Below, piece by piece: positions 25,259-35,031 of a DNA stretch of 49,105 bases. The notes beneath the pieces are model-generated. The model was not told where the DNA came from. It was given only the letters and a program-made list of their open reading frames with translations, and searched no databases. This stretch comes from an uncultured Bacteroidales bacterium. Its GTDB lineage: Bacteria; Bacteroidota; Bacteroidia; Bacteroidales; UBA11471. The position numbers were made by a program, and so were the translations under genes. Location: NCBI GenBank assembly GCA_944325415.1, contig CALUZW010000017.1, positions 1 to 49,105 on the forward strand, in the 5' to 3' direction. Position 1 is the first letter of the stretch; every line of letters starts with the position of its first letter.

Positions 25259-26332
25259 ATGGAAAATCAGAACGTTGACGAGATGTATATGCGGCGATGC
25301 CTGCAACTGGCAGCCTGTGGCCGTGGTCATGTGTCGCCCAACCCCATGGTGGGAGCCGTCGTCGTGTGCGATGGCCGGATAATAGGCGAGGGGTATCACC
25401 GGCAGTTCGGCGGCCCGCATGCCGAAGTCAATGCCATTGCTTCGGTGCGAAATCCCGAATTGCTTTCCCGCTCCACGCTGTATGTCTCGCTCGAACCCTG
25501 CTCCCATTACGGGAAGACCCCGCCGTGCAGCCTCTTGATTATCGAGAAGAAGATACCCCGTGTTGTCGTAGGGTGTCTCGACCCGTTTCCCAAGGTCTCC
25601 GGTCGGGGTGTCGCTTTGCTGCGAGATGCCGGCATCGAGGTCGTTACAGGAGTCCTCGACGAAGAGTGTCGGGCATTGAACGCTGCATTTATGACGGCAC
25701 ATGAACAGCAGCGCCCGTATGTCGTCTTGAAGTGGGCCCAGAGTTCCGATGGTTTTATCGACAGCTGTCGTACACCCGAAGAGCCGCCCTGCCGTTTTTC
25801 CGATGAGCAGACGTCGCTTCTCGTGCATCGTCTCCGGGCCGAAAGCGATGCCATATTGGTTGGTTCCAGGACATTACGCCTGGACAATCCCTCGCTCACC
25901 TTGCGCCTGTGGCCGGGCCGACGCTCTCCGCTGCGCGTCGTTCTTGGTGCGCATGTCGATTTTCCGCAGTCGTCGCCTCTGCTCACCGACGGGCTGCCTA
26001 CCGAGATTTTTACGTCCCGCCCGATACCGTTGCCGGCCTCGGCCGGGGCAGTACGCTGCACGCTACTCGATTTTTCCCGCCCGGTGATTCCCCAGCTTTT
26101 GGAGTCGCTTTACGGTGAGGGGGTTACCTCTTTGCTGGTCGAAGGCGGAGCCGCCACGCTGCAATCGTTTATCGATGCCTCCTGCTGGGACGAAGCCTAT
26201 ATCGAGACCGCACCTTTTGCCCTGCACGAGGGGGTGAAGGCTCCCGCTCTTTCCGAAGCCGTGTGTCGAACAAGCACGGCGTATGGCAATCGTCGGCTCC
26301 AACACTATTTCCGTCGGGCCTGTTTGTCATAA
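25259..26332 (+). CDS. ribD: Bifunctional riboflavin biosynthesis deaminase/reductase
   Basis: Carries out the deamination and side-chain reduction steps of riboflavin synthesis. The N-terminal deaminase domain has PHAEVNAI (His54, Glu56) and PCSHYGKTPPC (Cys81, Cys90) as zinc ligands and catalytic acid. The C-terminal reductase has VVLKWAQSSDGFI, GSRTLRLDNPSLT and TSLLVEGGAATLQSF. A GTG at 25223 would add 12 residues; the ATG at 25259 fits the family start better. It is divergent from prmC across a 258-base gap with no clear -7 box. Length 357 aa. Confidence 0.95.
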   Translation: MENQNVDEMYMRRCLQLAACGRGHVSPNPMVGAVVVCDGRIIGEGYHRQFGGPHAEVNAIASVRNPELLSRSTLYVSLEPCSHYGKTPPCSLLIIEKKIPRVVVGCLDPFPKVSGRGVALLRDAGIEVVTGVLDEECRALNAAFMTAHEQQRPYVVLKWAQSSDGFIDSCRTPEEPPCRFSDEQTSLLVHRLRAESDAILVGSRTLRLDNPSLTLRLWPGRRSPLRVVLGAHVDFPQSSPLLTDGLPTEIFTSRPIPLPASAGAVRCTLLDFSRPVIPQLLESLYGEGVTSLLVEGGAATLQSFIDASCWDEAYIETAPFALHEGVKAPALSEAVCRTSTAYGNRRLQHYFRRACLS

Positions 26333-26408
26333 AGAGCAAAGGAGGAGTGTTTATTTATAAATTATTATAATAATCTCCATAAGAAGAAGAAAAAGCCGAA
26401 AATCTTTC

Positions 26409-26416
26409 TAATTTTG
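26409..26416 (+). promoter_or_regulatory. Candidate -7 box for the DUF6242 gene
   Basis: TAATTTTG matches TAnnTTTG and lies 33 bases before the ATG at 26449. No clear TTTG lies at -33. Confidence 0.5.
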
Positions 26417-26448
26417 CGACCTTGTATCATGTAATCTCTTTCTTTGGA

Positions 26449-27981
26449 ATGAAACTGACGAGACTTTTTCTGTTGCCGGTCTATATCGGTGCGCTGGTAT
26501 GCGGGCTGGTAGCCTGCAACGCCGATGATGATGCCGACCTTATATACACGTCGAATACCAATACGATGGTGCGCACTTTCTCATTGGCGGCCGATATTGA
26601 TGTATTGACCAATCTTTCATATCGATATTTCACCATCGACTTGGTGAAAGGACAGATTTTCAATCCCGATTCTTTCCCTTATGGAACAGATATATCGGCA
26701 CTTGTGCCTGAGATTACATTCGACAATCCGTCGAGCGTTGAAATTACGGTATTCAATAAAGATGACGGTTCGTTGTTGAAGACCATTGACTATCTGGCCG
26801 ACGACAGCGATTCAATCGACTTCAACAATGATGTCAAAATGAAGGTTGTGGCCGCCGACGGTGTTACCACGCAGGAATACCGCATCGAAGTGCGGGTACA
26901 TCAGGTGCAGGCCGATTCGCTGGTGTGGGCCACATTGGGAGCTCACACGCTGCCCACGTTGCTTGAAACGCCGGTGGCTCAGAAGACCGTCGCTTTCGGC
27001 GACAAAGCCTATTGCTTTACTACCGATGGCACTGCCTACAATCTGGGCGTTTCGTCGACTCCGGCCGACCAATGGGATCTCTATGCTTTTGCTCCCTGGG
27101 GTGATACCCTTTCGGTGTCGACGATTGTCGCTTCGTCCGATACGATTTTTGCACTGTGCGGTACACCCGATGCCGATGGCAACCAGACGTTGTGCCGCTC
27201 GACCGACGGCCTGACGTGGACTCCCGTTGCTGATGCCCGCTTTGCCGCTTTGATAGGGGTGTGGGGAGAACGACTGATGGGCGTTGCTGCCACGTCGGCA
27301 GGATATGTTCATGCCACGTATGAGGAGGGAGCGTATGCCGCTGAAATGGCTGTCGATGCCGACTTCCCTGTGTCGGGATATAGTAACACGATAGCCTATC
27401 GTGATACCTCTTACGGAACCTCGCAAATATATTTCTTCGGAGGCCGGTGCGCCGACGACTCTTACAGCGGCCATATCTGGGCCTATGACGGAGAACGGTG
27501 GGCCGCTCTTTCCAACGTAGGTATTGCCGGCGGTGCCGGATCCTCGGTATCACCCCGCGAAGGAGCGCTGTTCTTCTCGTATTACAACGACGAGTATAAT
27601 GCCGAGTCGGACTATTTTGTCCGTCGCATCTATTATTACATACTGGGTGGAAAAGATGCCTCCGGTGTCTGCAACGACCTTTACTACACCAATACATTAG
27701 GCGGATACTGGGAACAGGCCGCCAAGGGCACACCGCTCTATGTCTCAAATATGCGATTTACTCCCCGGGCATTTGCCTCGGCATACATCAGCGAAGAGTC
27801 GTCGGTGGTGCCTGCAACATCGCTTTCGACATGGCAGTGGGCCGATACCCCCTATCTCAGTCGCATGACCCGCAGTAGCAATGAGGTAGTGCCTTATGTT
27901 TATGTGTTGGGCGGATACGACAGTCGCAACAATTTCATCGACGAAATATGTCGCGGCGTTGTGTGGCGCTTCACGTTTTAG
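26449..27981 (+). CDS. DUF6242-like lipoprotein with Kelch/propeller-type repeats
   Basis: A 510-aa lipoprotein with signal peptide and lipobox LVAC (Cys22). An N-terminal beta-sandwich (about 25-150, ending EYRIEVRVHQVQ) is followed by Kelch-like repeats with motifs such as IYFFGGRCADDSYSGHIW, YILGGKDASGVCNDLYYTN and VYVLGGYDSRNNFIDEI. This composition and its place before a PorG-like gene and uppS match the DUF6242 lipoproteins of Bacteroidales; the family name is from memory. The ATG at 26449 is chosen over 26422 because it places the signal peptide correctly. Function unknown. Confidence 0.75.
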   Translation: MKLTRLFLLPVYIGALVCGLVACNADDDADLIYTSNTNTMVRTFSLAADIDVLTNLSYRYFTIDLVKGQIFNPDSFPYGTDISALVPEITFDNPSSVEITVFNKDDGSLLKTIDYLADDSDSIDFNNDVKMKVVAADGVTTQEYRIEVRVHQVQADSLVWATLGAHTLPTLLETPVAQKTVAFGDKAYCFTTDGTAYNLGVSSTPADQWDLYAFAPWGDTLSVSTIVASSDTIFALCGTPDADGNQTLCRSTDGLTWTPVADARFAALIGVWGERLMGVAATSAGYVHATYEEGAYAAEMAVDADFPVSGYSNTIAYRDTSYGTSQIYFFGGRCADDSYSGHIWAYDGERWAALSNVGIAGGAGSSVSPREGALFFSYYNDEYNAESDYFVRRIYYYILGGKDASGVCNDLYYTNTLGGYWEQAAKGTPLYVSNMRFTPRAFASAYISEESSVVPATSLSTWQWADTPYLSRMTRSSNEVVPYVYVLGGYDSRNNFIDEICRGVVWRFTF

Positions 27982-28045
27982 TGAAGAATGTAAAAATAGT
28001 AACGGTGGGAGATAATTTTTTGAACCCCGGTGGCGTTTCTCATAC

Positions 28046-28750
28046 ATGAGACATAGCAAAATGTATCGGAATATGAGAAAATGGCTGGCCATAGTCCTTG
28101 GATTGGTTGTCGGCCAGTTGCCGTTGTCGGCTCAGGAGTATCTCTACGAGATTGGAGCGGCGGGCGGAATAGGTGCCTATGTGGGCGATATAAGCAGTAA
28201 TCCGTTTCACAAGCCCGGCGGGGCTTACGGAGTGTTGTTTCGCCAGCACATCAATTATCGGTGGGCGTTGAAATATAATCTGTCGATGACACGGGTAAAA
28301 GGGTCGACCGAAGGACTGTCGAATGTTTTTCCCGGAAATGCACAGTTTTCGTTCAGCCGTCCGGTGATGGATTTCGGAGCCGAAGCCGAGTTCAATTTCT
28401 TCCATTACGGCATGGGCGAGAGCTACAAGGGTACCCGGCGCTTTACACCCTATATAGTGACCGGCCTCGGGTTTACGGCCGTGCCCCGGAAAGGCGACGG
28501 ATATTTCTCGCTCCACATACCCATGGGGGTGGGGTTGAAATATAAGATGGCCCGGCGCTGGAATCTCTGCGTGGAATTTACCATGCGCAAGACCTTGGGC
28601 GACAAGCTCGATGGCAAGGTCTTGGACGACCCTTACCGCATTACCAGTGCGGCATTTAAGAATACCGACTGGTATGCGCTCACGATGATATCCATCACCT
28701 ACGACATCGGTCGCAAGTGTGTGGACTGTAATCCGTCGAGTGCTTTTTAG
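28046..28750 (+). CDS. PorG-like (DUF6089) outer-membrane beta-barrel protein
   Basis: A 234-aa protein with signal peptide (cleavage near PLSAQ, residue 29) and an 8-strand-barrel-like body starting LYEIGAAGGIGAYVGDISSNP. That opening and the C-terminal DWYALTMISITYDIG resemble the DUF6089/PorG family, some of whose members take part in type IX secretion. It lies between the DUF6242 lipoprotein gene and uppS, as in other Bacteroidales. Later Met codons at 28061 and 28073 are also possible starts. A role with the sorting-domain protein at 3761-4864 is possible but unproven. Confidence 0.78.
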   Translation: MRHSKMYRNMRKWLAIVLGLVVGQLPLSAQEYLYEIGAAGGIGAYVGDISSNPFHKPGGAYGVLFRQHINYRWALKYNLSMTRVKGSTEGLSNVFPGNAQFSFSRPVMDFGAEAEFNFFHYGMGESYKGTRRFTPYIVTGLGFTAVPRKGDGYFSLHIPMGVGLKYKMARRWNLCVEFTMRKTLGDKLDGKVLDDPYRITSAAFKNTDWYALTMISITYDIGRKCVDCNPSSAF

Positions 28751-28785
28751 TGTCTCATACTAACGATATAATATAGTAAACAAAA

Positions 28786-29523
28786 ATGTCGCTTATAGAC
28801 AATATCGATAAAACCCGTTTGCCCCGGCATATCGCCATCATCATGGACGGTAACGGCCGGTGGGCCAAGGAACGGGGCAAAGAACGCTCTTACGGTCATC
28901 GGCAGGGCGTGGAGTCGGTGCGCACCATTACCCGTGCCGCCGGAAATCTGGGCATAAAATACTTGACACTCTATACATTCTCTACCGAGAACTGGTCGCG
29001 ACCCGAAGAGGAGGTCCATGCCCTGATGGCCCTGATGGTCATGGCCATTGAGCGGGAAACCCCCGATCTGATGAAAAATAACGTGCGCCTCACGGCCATT
29101 GGCGACCTGGAACGTATGCCGGCCGAGGTGCGGGAGCGTCTATCCCGTTGTATGGAGCAGACGGCTTCCAATACGGGTATTACTCTCGTATTGGCGTTGA
29201 GCTACTCTTCCCGGTGGGAAATCGTGCGTGCCGCCCGCTTCATGGCTGCTGAGGCAGCTGCCGGCCGTTTGTTGCCCGAGCAAATCGATGAGCAGCTCGT
29301 GTCGTCGGCCCTCACGACAAGTGCCATTCCCGACCCCGACTTGTTGATACGCACCGGTGGTGAGTGCCGTATCAGCAACTTCCTCTTGTGGCAGGCCGCT
29401 TATTCAGAACTTTATTTTACACCCCAATATTGGCCCGACTTCGACGAAGAGAGCCTGTATAAAGCTATTTGTGATTATCAGTCGCGCGAACGGCGCTTCG
29501 GAAAAATCAGTGAACAATTATGA
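28786..29523 (+). CDS. uppS: Isoprenyl transferase (undecaprenyl diphosphate synthase)
   Basis: Makes the C55 lipid carrier for peptidoglycan and other envelope polymers. The 245-aa protein has [13 protein letters not shown] with catalytic Asp21, SYGHRQG, and the C-terminal signature [20 protein letters not shown]. Length is normal. Its stop overlaps the bamA start (ATGA), coupling lipid carrier and outer-membrane assembly genes. Confidence 0.97.
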   Translation: MSLIDNIDKTRLPRHIAIIMDGNGRWAKERGKERSYGHRQGVESVRTITRAAGNLGIKYLTLYTFSTENWSRPEEEVHALMALMVMAIERETPDLMKNNVRLTAIGDLERMPAEVRERLSRCMEQTASNTGITLVLALSYSSRWEIVRAARFMAAEAAAGRLLPEQIDEQLVSSALTTSAIPDPDLLIRTGGECRISNFLLWQAAYSELYFTPQYWPDFDEESLYKAICDYQSRERRFGKISEQL

Positions 29524-32189
29524 TGATGTTGACACATTCTTGCCATATATCGCTGCGAAAAGTCTGCTTCCTGGCGGCGCTTTTCCTCACTTTGTCGCTC
29601 CCCTCGCCAGTAACCGCCCAGTTTTCGCTTGCCGAGAGTGCGCCGGTCGACACGATATACAATCCGCAGATTGATTATGGAGCGATGCCTCGCAGGTATG
29701 AGATTGCCGACATTACGGTGTCGGGAGCTACCGATAATTACGAAGACTTCGTGATTATCGGATATTCGGGTCTCTCGGTCGGCGACGAAATCGAGATTCC
29801 CGGCGACGCCATTACCGATGCCGTGAAACGTTTCTGGAAGCAGGGCCTCTTTTCCGACATTGCTATCTCGGTAACCAAGATTGCCGGCCACAAAGTATGG
29901 CTCAATATTGCGTTGCAGCAGCGCCCCCGTATTTCGCAAGTCAACTATCTCGGTATCAAGAAATCCGAAAAAGAAGAGTTGGAACAACGCCTCGGCCTGA
30001 TAAAGGGAAACCAGATAACCCCTAACCTCATCGACCGGGCCAAGCTCCTCATCAAGCGCTATTACGACGACAAAGGCTTCAAGAATGCCGAGGTGTCTAT
30101 CTACCAGAAAGATGACCTGTCGAATGAAAATCAGGTGATTATCGATATCGACATCGACAAGAAGGAGAAAATCAAGGTACACAAAATCTATTTCTCCGGT
30201 AATAAGGTGCTGAGCGACCGCAAGTTGCGCCGGACGATGAAGAAAACCAGCCAGCGCAAATACCTGCCTACCCTTTTCCGTCCCAAGAAGTTCGTGCCCG
30301 AACGTTATGCCGAAGACCTTGAACTCATTATCGGAAAATACAACGAGTTGGGTTACCGCGATGCCGTTATACTCTCTGACAGTGTTGTGCCCTATGACGA
30401 AAAGACGGTCGACATATACATCGACCTCGAAGAGGGCGACCAATATTTTATCCGGGATATCAGTTGGGTGGGTAATACCGTTTACACGACCGAACAGCTT
30501 AACCGTGTGCTGCGTCTCGAACCCGGCGATGTCTACAACCAGAAACTGCTCAAAGAGCGTACCGAGACCGATGAGGATGCCATCTCGACCATCTATATGG
30601 ACAACGGATATCTCTTTTTCCAGATACATGCCATAGAGAGCAATATCGAGAACGACTCTATCGACCTCGAACTCTCCATCATGGAGGGTCCTCAGGCTAC
30701 CATCAACAAGGTAACCATTACCGGTAACGACCGTCTCTACGAGCATGTCGTGCGTCGAGAGTTGCGTACCCTGCCGGGTGAGCTTTTCAACCGCTCGGAG
30801 CTGATGCGTTCGATGCGTGAAATCATGCAGTCGGGCCATTTCAACCCCGAGACGATGGACGTGAAACCCGAGCCCGACTACGAGAATGGTACCGTAGACC
30901 TTACCTACGTACTCGAATCGAAAGCCAACGACCAGGTCGAACTGTCGGCCGGTTGGGGACAGACCGGTATCATCGGCCGTCTGAGCTTGAAATTCACCAA
31001 CTTCTCGGTCAAGAACCTGCTCAACCCCAAGACCTACAAAGGCATTATTCCCCAGGGCGACGGGCAGACGCTTACCCTCAGCGTGCAGACCAATGCCCGC
31101 TACTACCAGTCTTACAGCATGTCGTTCTTCGAGCCGTGGTTTGGCGGCAAACGCCCCAATTCGCTCAGCTTCTCGGTCTATTACAGTAAGTCGACGGCGT
31201 TGAGTACCTCGTTCTACAACGACAACTATTACAGCTACTACGATTACCTCTACGGCTATAATTCCAGTGCGTCGGACTATACCTATGCCATCGACCCCGA
31301 CAAGTATATCAAGTTGTTCGGTATATCGCTCGGTCTGGGACAACGGTTGACCTGGCCCGACGACTATTTCACCTTCTCGGCCGACCTCAATTACCAGCTG
31401 TACAAACTGAAAAACTGGGAGTACCTCTTCCGCATGCAGAACGGTACCTCGCACAGCATTACCCTGGGTCTCACCCTGGCACGTAACTCGATAGACAATC
31501 CCTACTATACGACACGCGGTTCGCAGTTCTCGCTCTCGGTACAGCTCACGCCGCCCTATTCGTTGTTTGACAACACCGACTATGCTTCGCTCGATGCCTC
31601 GAATGCCGAAGACCAGCAGAAACTGTATCGGTGGATAGAATACCATAAATGGAAGTTCAACAGCAAGTTCTTCCTCCCGCTTGCCTCGTTCGGATTCGGT
31701 GAAGACAAAACCTATACACTGGTCATGATGGGCCGCTTCGATTTGGGAATCCTGGGTTCATACAACAAGTACAAGAAGTCGCCCTTTGAGACCTTCTATG
31801 TGGGTGGCGACGGTATGACGGGCTCTTCCTACAACTATGCGACCGAGACCATTGCCCTCCGCGGTTATGAGAACGGTGCCCTGACCCCGTACGGTAAAGA
31901 GGGTTATGCCTACGCCCGCTTGGGTGCCGAGTTGCACTTCCCCGTGCTGATGCAGGGCTCCACGATTATTTACGCGCTGGCCTTTGCCGAGGCGGGTAAT
32001 GCGTGGACCGAGGTGAAAGAGGTAAACCCCTTCAAGCTCAAACGCTCGGCCGGTGTAGGTGTGCGCATCTTCCTCCCGATGATAGGCCTTATGGGTATCG
32101 ACTGGGGATACGGCTTCGACAAAGCCTTGCCTACCTCTACGACAAGAAGTGGCAGTCAGCTCCACTTTATCCTGGGTCAGGAGTTCTGA
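29520..32189 (+). CDS. bamA: Outer-membrane protein assembly factor BamA
   Basis: Central component of the machinery that inserts beta-barrel proteins in the outer membrane. The 889-aa product has a signal sequence (cleavage near VTAQ, residue 34), successive POTRA units across about 45-430 ([68 protein letters not shown]), and a C-terminal barrel with the lid-loop-type motif [14 protein letters not shown] (VRGF-like) and a terminal strand ending in F (LHFILGQEF). It overlaps uppS by 4 bases and is followed by two chaperone genes of the OmpH/Skp type. Tyr-rich loops near residues 570-590 are lineage features. Confidence 0.97.
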   Translation: MMMLTHSCHISLRKVCFLAALFLTLSLPSPVTAQFSLAESAPVDTIYNPQIDYGAMPRRYEIADITVSGATDNYEDFVIIGYSGLSVGDEIEIPGDAITDAVKRFWKQGLFSDIAISVTKIAGHKVWLNIALQQRPRISQVNYLGIKKSEKEELEQRLGLIKGNQITPNLIDRAKLLIKRYYDDKGFKNAEVSIYQKDDLSNENQVIIDIDIDKKEKIKVHKIYFSGNKVLSDRKLRRTMKKTSQRKYLPTLFRPKKFVPERYAEDLELIIGKYNELGYRDAVILSDSVVPYDEKTVDIYIDLEEGDQYFIRDISWVGNTVYTTEQLNRVLRLEPGDVYNQKLLKERTETDEDAISTIYMDNGYLFFQIHAIESNIENDSIDLELSIMEGPQATINKVTITGNDRLYEHVVRRELRTLPGELFNRSELMRSMREIMQSGHFNPETMDVKPEPDYENGTVDLTYVLESKANDQVELSAGWGQTGIIGRLSLKFTNFSVKNLLNPKTYKGIIPQGDGQTLTLSVQTNARYYQSYSMSFFEPWFGGKRPNSLSFSVYYSKSTALSTSFYNDNYYSYYDYLYGYNSSASDYTYAIDPDKYIKLFGISLGLGQRLTWPDDYFTFSADLNYQLYKLKNWEYLFRMQNGTSHSITLGLTLARNSIDNPYYTTRGSQFSLSVQLTPPYSLFDNTDYASLDASNAEDQQKLYRWIEYHKWKFNSKFFLPLASFGFGEDKTYTLVMMGRFDLGILGSYNKYKKSPFETFYVGGDGMTGSSYNYATETIALRGYENGALTPYGKEGYAYARLGAELHFPVLMQGSTIIYALAFAEAGNAWTEVKEVNPFKLKRSAGVGVRIFLPMIGLMGIDWGYGFDKALPTSTTRSGSQLHFILGQEF

Positions 32190-32260
32190 TGCCGGTAGGG
32201 TAGAACAGGGGTGCCATGCCGGTTGTTTATAAGAAAACGCTAACCATAAAAAGAAAAGCT

Positions 32261-32776
32261 ATGAAACGAATCATTCTTTTGTTGGCAGTATCGGCCTTCT
32301 GTCTGGCCGGGGCCCATGCACAGAAATTTGCTCTCATCGACATGGAGTATATACTCAAAAACATACCCGCCTACGAAATGGCCAACGAGCAGTTGAAGCA
32401 GATTTCCCTCCGTTGGGAGAAGGAGATTACCGACCAGGCCCAGAAAGTAGAAGAGATGTACAAGGAATATCAGTCCAATGCCGTATTCCTCACCGAAGCC
32501 CAGAAACAGCAGAAAGAAGAGGAGATATTGGAGCAGGACAAGGCTACACAGGATTTGCGTCGGAAATACTTTGGCCCCGAAGGTGAACTGTTCAAGAAAC
32601 GCGAGAGTCTGATGAAACCCATACAGGACGACATCTATGAGGCCGTAAAATCGATTTCCGAAGGAAAAGGTTACCAGATGGTCATAGACCGGGCCTCGTC
32701 GGCGAACATCATTTTTGCCTCGCCCCGTATCGACATCAGCAACGAAGTGCTGTCGAAATTGGGTTTTTCCAAATAA
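32261..32776 (+). CDS. OmpH/Skp-family periplasmic chaperone (first copy)
   Basis: A 171-aa periplasmic protein with signal peptide (cleavage near AHAQ, residue 20) and the OmpH pattern: FALIDMEYILKNIPAY, then a long charged coiled-coil region (about 45-125, many KQ and EE), and a conserved C-terminal part GYQMVIDRASSANIIFASP. Skp-like trimers hold unfolded outer-membrane proteins for BamA, which is encoded 71 bases upstream. The start at 32261 is preferred over a non-signal extension to 32216. Confidence 0.92.
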   Translation: MKRIILLLAVSAFCLAGAHAQKFALIDMEYILKNIPAYEMANEQLKQISLRWEKEITDQAQKVEEMYKEYQSNAVFLTEAQKQQKEEEILEQDKATQDLRRKYFGPEGELFKKRESLMKPIQDDIYEAVKSISEGKGYQMVIDRASSANIIFASPRIDISNEVLSKLGFSK

Positions 32777-32782
32777 TTTGAC

Positions 32783-32790
32783 TACATTTG
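32783..32790 (+). promoter_or_regulatory. Candidate internal promoter before second ompH-like gene
   Basis: TACATTTG matches TAnnTTTG and lies in the 59-base gap between the two chaperone genes, 45 bases before the second ATG. Confidence 0.45.
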
Positions 32791-32835
32791 TCGCATCGTA
32801 GAAACCATAAAAAACTTCAAAACAAAAATCATACT

Positions 32836-33342
32836 ATGATTAAGAAACTTCTTATTCTTGTTTTTCTGGCTTTGCCTCTGGGCCTTGCCGCACAAAACCT
32901 TAAATTTGGTACTGTCAATACGGTAGACGTGTTCAATCTGATGCCCGAGAAGGCTACTGCCGAGAAACAGCTCGAAGATCTCTCGAAACAATACGAGAAC
33001 GAATTTATGAAAATGCAGGAAGAGTTCACAACCAAGTACAAGGAATTTGTGAACACGCAGGATTCCATGCCCGAAAATATCAAGCAACGCCGCATGCAGG
33101 AGATACAGGAGATACAACAACGTATCCAGAACTTCCGTGAGGTGGCCACCAGCGATCTCGAAGAGCAGCAGGCCAAACTCCTGGCTCCCCTGCAAGAGAA
33201 GATTGCCAATGCCGTGAAAGCTGTCGGACAGGAAAACGGCTTCACCTTTATCTTCGACATGAGCATACCCTCTGTACTTTATGCTGGCGGACAAGCCATC
33301 GATGCTACCCCGTTGGTAAAAGCCAAACTGGGATTGCAATAA
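32836..33342 (+). CDS. OmpH/Skp-family periplasmic chaperone (second copy)
   Basis: A 168-aa paralogue of the preceding gene. The signal peptide ends near GLAAQ (residue 20), followed by LKFGTVNTVDVFNLMPE, a coiled coil from about 45 to 120 rich in Q and E (MQEIQEIQQRIQNF), and a C-terminal VGQENGFTFIFDMS segment. Tandem skp copies downstream of bamA are usual in Bacteroidetes. A separate TACATTTG box suggests that it can be made without upstream transcription. ATG 32836 is the start; the frame before it has only a non-ATG extension. Confidence 0.92.
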   Translation: MIKKLLILVFLALPLGLAAQNLKFGTVNTVDVFNLMPEKATAEKQLEDLSKQYENEFMKMQEEFTTKYKEFVNTQDSMPENIKQRRMQEIQEIQQRIQNFREVATSDLEEQQAKLLAPLQEKIANAVKAVGQENGFTFIFDMSIPSVLYAGGQAIDATPLVKAKLGLQ

Positions 33343-33396
33343 TACGACCGGCATTTGCGGCCGTCTAACCCGAAAAAAACTTTTTTTGTGAAAGAT

Positions 33397-34242
33397 ATGC
33401 CGACTTATATTGCAGACCACCGGCCCGGACCTATCGGAATTTTCGATTCGGGCTACGGTGGTCTCACTATTTTGGAGAAGATACGTCATCTCCTGCCCCA
33501 GTATGATTACATCTATCTGGGCGACAATGCGCGCGCCCCTTACGGAACACGTTCGTTCGAGGTGGTATATGAGTTTACCCGTCAGGCCGTGCTGAAACTC
33601 TTTTCCATGGGTTGCCGGCTGGTTATCCTCGCCTGCAACACCGCTTCGGCCAAGGCGTTGCGCTCCATACAGCAGCTCGACTTGCCGCTGGTTGCGCCCG
33701 ACCGTCGTGTACTGGGTATTATCAGACCCACTGCCGAGGCGGTGGGAAATATCACGCGCACTTCTCATGTCGGCGTGCTGGCTACGGTGGGTACCATACA
33801 GTCTTGCTCCTACACGCTCGAAATCAAGAAGCTTTTCCCTCACATACAGGTAGTCGGTGAGGCCTGCCCCATGTGGGTGCCGCTGGTCGAGAACCGCGAG
33901 TATGACAACCCCGGTGCCGACTATTTCATCGAGAAGTATATTAAGGCCCTGATGGCACAGGATGCACGCATTGATACGGCTATTCTGGCTTGTACGCACT
34001 ATCCGCTTCTGCTCGACAAGATTCGCCGCTATCTGCCCGCGGGCGTTACCCCGCTGATACAAGGCGACATCGTGGCCGAGAGTCTCAAAGACTATTTGGC
34101 GCGCCACCCCGAGATGGAGCAACGCTGTCAGCGGGGAGGCGAGTGTACCTTCTACACGACCGAGTCTCCCGAAAAGTTTGCGGTGCTGGCATCGATATTT
34201 TTGCAGAAAAAAGTTACGGTAACCCGTTTAACCCTTGATTGA
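33397..34242 (+). CDS. murI: Glutamate racemase
   Basis: Supplies D-glutamate for peptidoglycan. The 281-aa protein has IGIFDSGYGGL (Asp17), VILACNTASA with catalytic Cys80, and AILACTHYPLL with the second catalytic Cys198. A TTG at 33355 would extend it by 14 residues, but ATG 33397 is closer to the conserved start. The S4 gene begins 5 bases after its stop. Confidence 0.96.
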   Translation: MPTYIADHRPGPIGIFDSGYGGLTILEKIRHLLPQYDYIYLGDNARAPYGTRSFEVVYEFTRQAVLKLFSMGCRLVILACNTASAKALRSIQQLDLPLVAPDRRVLGIIRPTAEAVGNITRTSHVGVLATVGTIQSCSYTLEIKKLFPHIQVVGEACPMWVPLVENREYDNPGADYFIEKYIKALMAQDARIDTAILACTHYPLLLDKIRRYLPAGVTPLIQGDIVAESLKDYLARHPEMEQRCQRGGECTFYTTESPEKFAVLASIFLQKKVTVTRLTLD

Positions 34243-34247
34243 ACATT

Positions 34248-34652
34248 ATGGCACAAGTACGCATCAACAAGTATATCAGTGATACCGGATTCTGTTCGCG
34301 GCGCGAGGCCGACCAACTGGTCGAAGACGCCCGTGTCGAGGTAAACGGAACCGTAGCCGTGCCCGGAACCAAGGTATCGCCCGGCGATACCGTACGCATC
34401 GACGGTGAGGTGTTGCGCCCCAATCCCGAATCGTTTGTCGAGCGGCCCAAACTCCCCAAACCCAAGAAACGGCCGGTGCGATATGCTCCCGTTGAAGAGG
34501 AGGAGGCCCCCGTGCATCGTTCTCACCGCGGTACCCGCGGCGGGCTTCGTAACCGCCTCGACCGGGAGGAGTCGTTCAAACCCCGCAATGACTGTTCCCG
34601 AAATGCGAAATCCTCAAAAAACAAAGACGACGGCCGTTTTCGCCGCCATTGA
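34248..34652 (+). CDS. Stand-alone S4-domain RNA-binding protein
   Basis: A 134-aa protein. Residues 1-60 form an S4 RNA-binding domain (VRINKYISDTGFCSRREADQL, VEVNGTVAVPGTKVSPGDTV) as found at the N-terminus of RsuA/RluB pseudouridine synthases. The catalytic synthase domain is absent. The rest is a low-complexity basic tail (PKPKKRPVR, HRSHRGTRGG, KSSKNKDDGRF). It follows murI by 5 bases. It may bind rRNA or be a reduced pseudouridine-synthase derivative; both are inference. Confidence 0.8.
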   Translation: MAQVRINKYISDTGFCSRREADQLVEDARVEVNGTVAVPGTKVSPGDTVRIDGEVLRPNPESFVERPKLPKPKKRPVRYAPVEEEEAPVHRSHRGTRGGLRNRLDREESFKPRNDCSRNAKSSKNKDDGRFRRH

Positions 34653-34677
34653 TTACACCCATTAAATCGCTCCAAAG

Positions 34678-34992
34678 ATGTCTCATACCCTTGAAATCGA
34701 AGAGCGCATCGTCAAGATGCTCCGTACCGTATATGACCCCGAAATTCCGGTCAATGTCTATGACCTCGGTCTTATCTACAAGGTCGATGTCGACGACGAC
34801 GGCCGGGTTGCCATCGATATGACCCTCACTGCCCCTAATTGTCCGGCAGCCGATTTCATTGTCGAAGATGTCAAGCAGAAAATCGAGAGTGTAGAAGGGG
34901 TCGCTTCGGCACAAATCAATCTGGTTTTTGAACCCGAGTGGAACAAGGATATGATGAGCGAGGAGGCCAAACTCGAACTCGGCTTCCTCTAA
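34678..34992 (+). CDS. SufT/MIP18-like (DUF59) iron-sulfur cluster assembly protein
   Basis: A 104-aa single-domain protein with RTVYDPEIPVNVYDLGLIY and MTLTAPNCPAADFI, the hallmark of the DUF59 family; the Cys in PNCP is the conserved one. Such proteins help mature Fe-S proteins. It lies between the S4 gene and lpxH with short gaps (25 and 39 bases). No other suf genes are near. Confidence 0.92.
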   Translation: MSHTLEIEERIVKMLRTVYDPEIPVNVYDLGLIYKVDVDDDGRVAIDMTLTAPNCPAADFIVEDVKQKIESVEGVASAQINLVFEPEWNKDMMSEEAKLELGFL

Positions 34993-35031
34993 GCCGTCGG
35001 TTTCCTGCCCTTTTTTCTCCACCATTGTTGC

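Noticed and set aside
26422..26448. Earlier start for the DUF6242-like lipoprotein
   Set aside because: It lies at the predicted transcription start and would put a non-signal extension before a good lipoprotein signal peptide.
29478..31646. 722-codon minus-strand frame opposite bamA
   Set aside because: Shadow of bamA; no signal peptide or recognisable domain, and no promoter or terminator in that direction.
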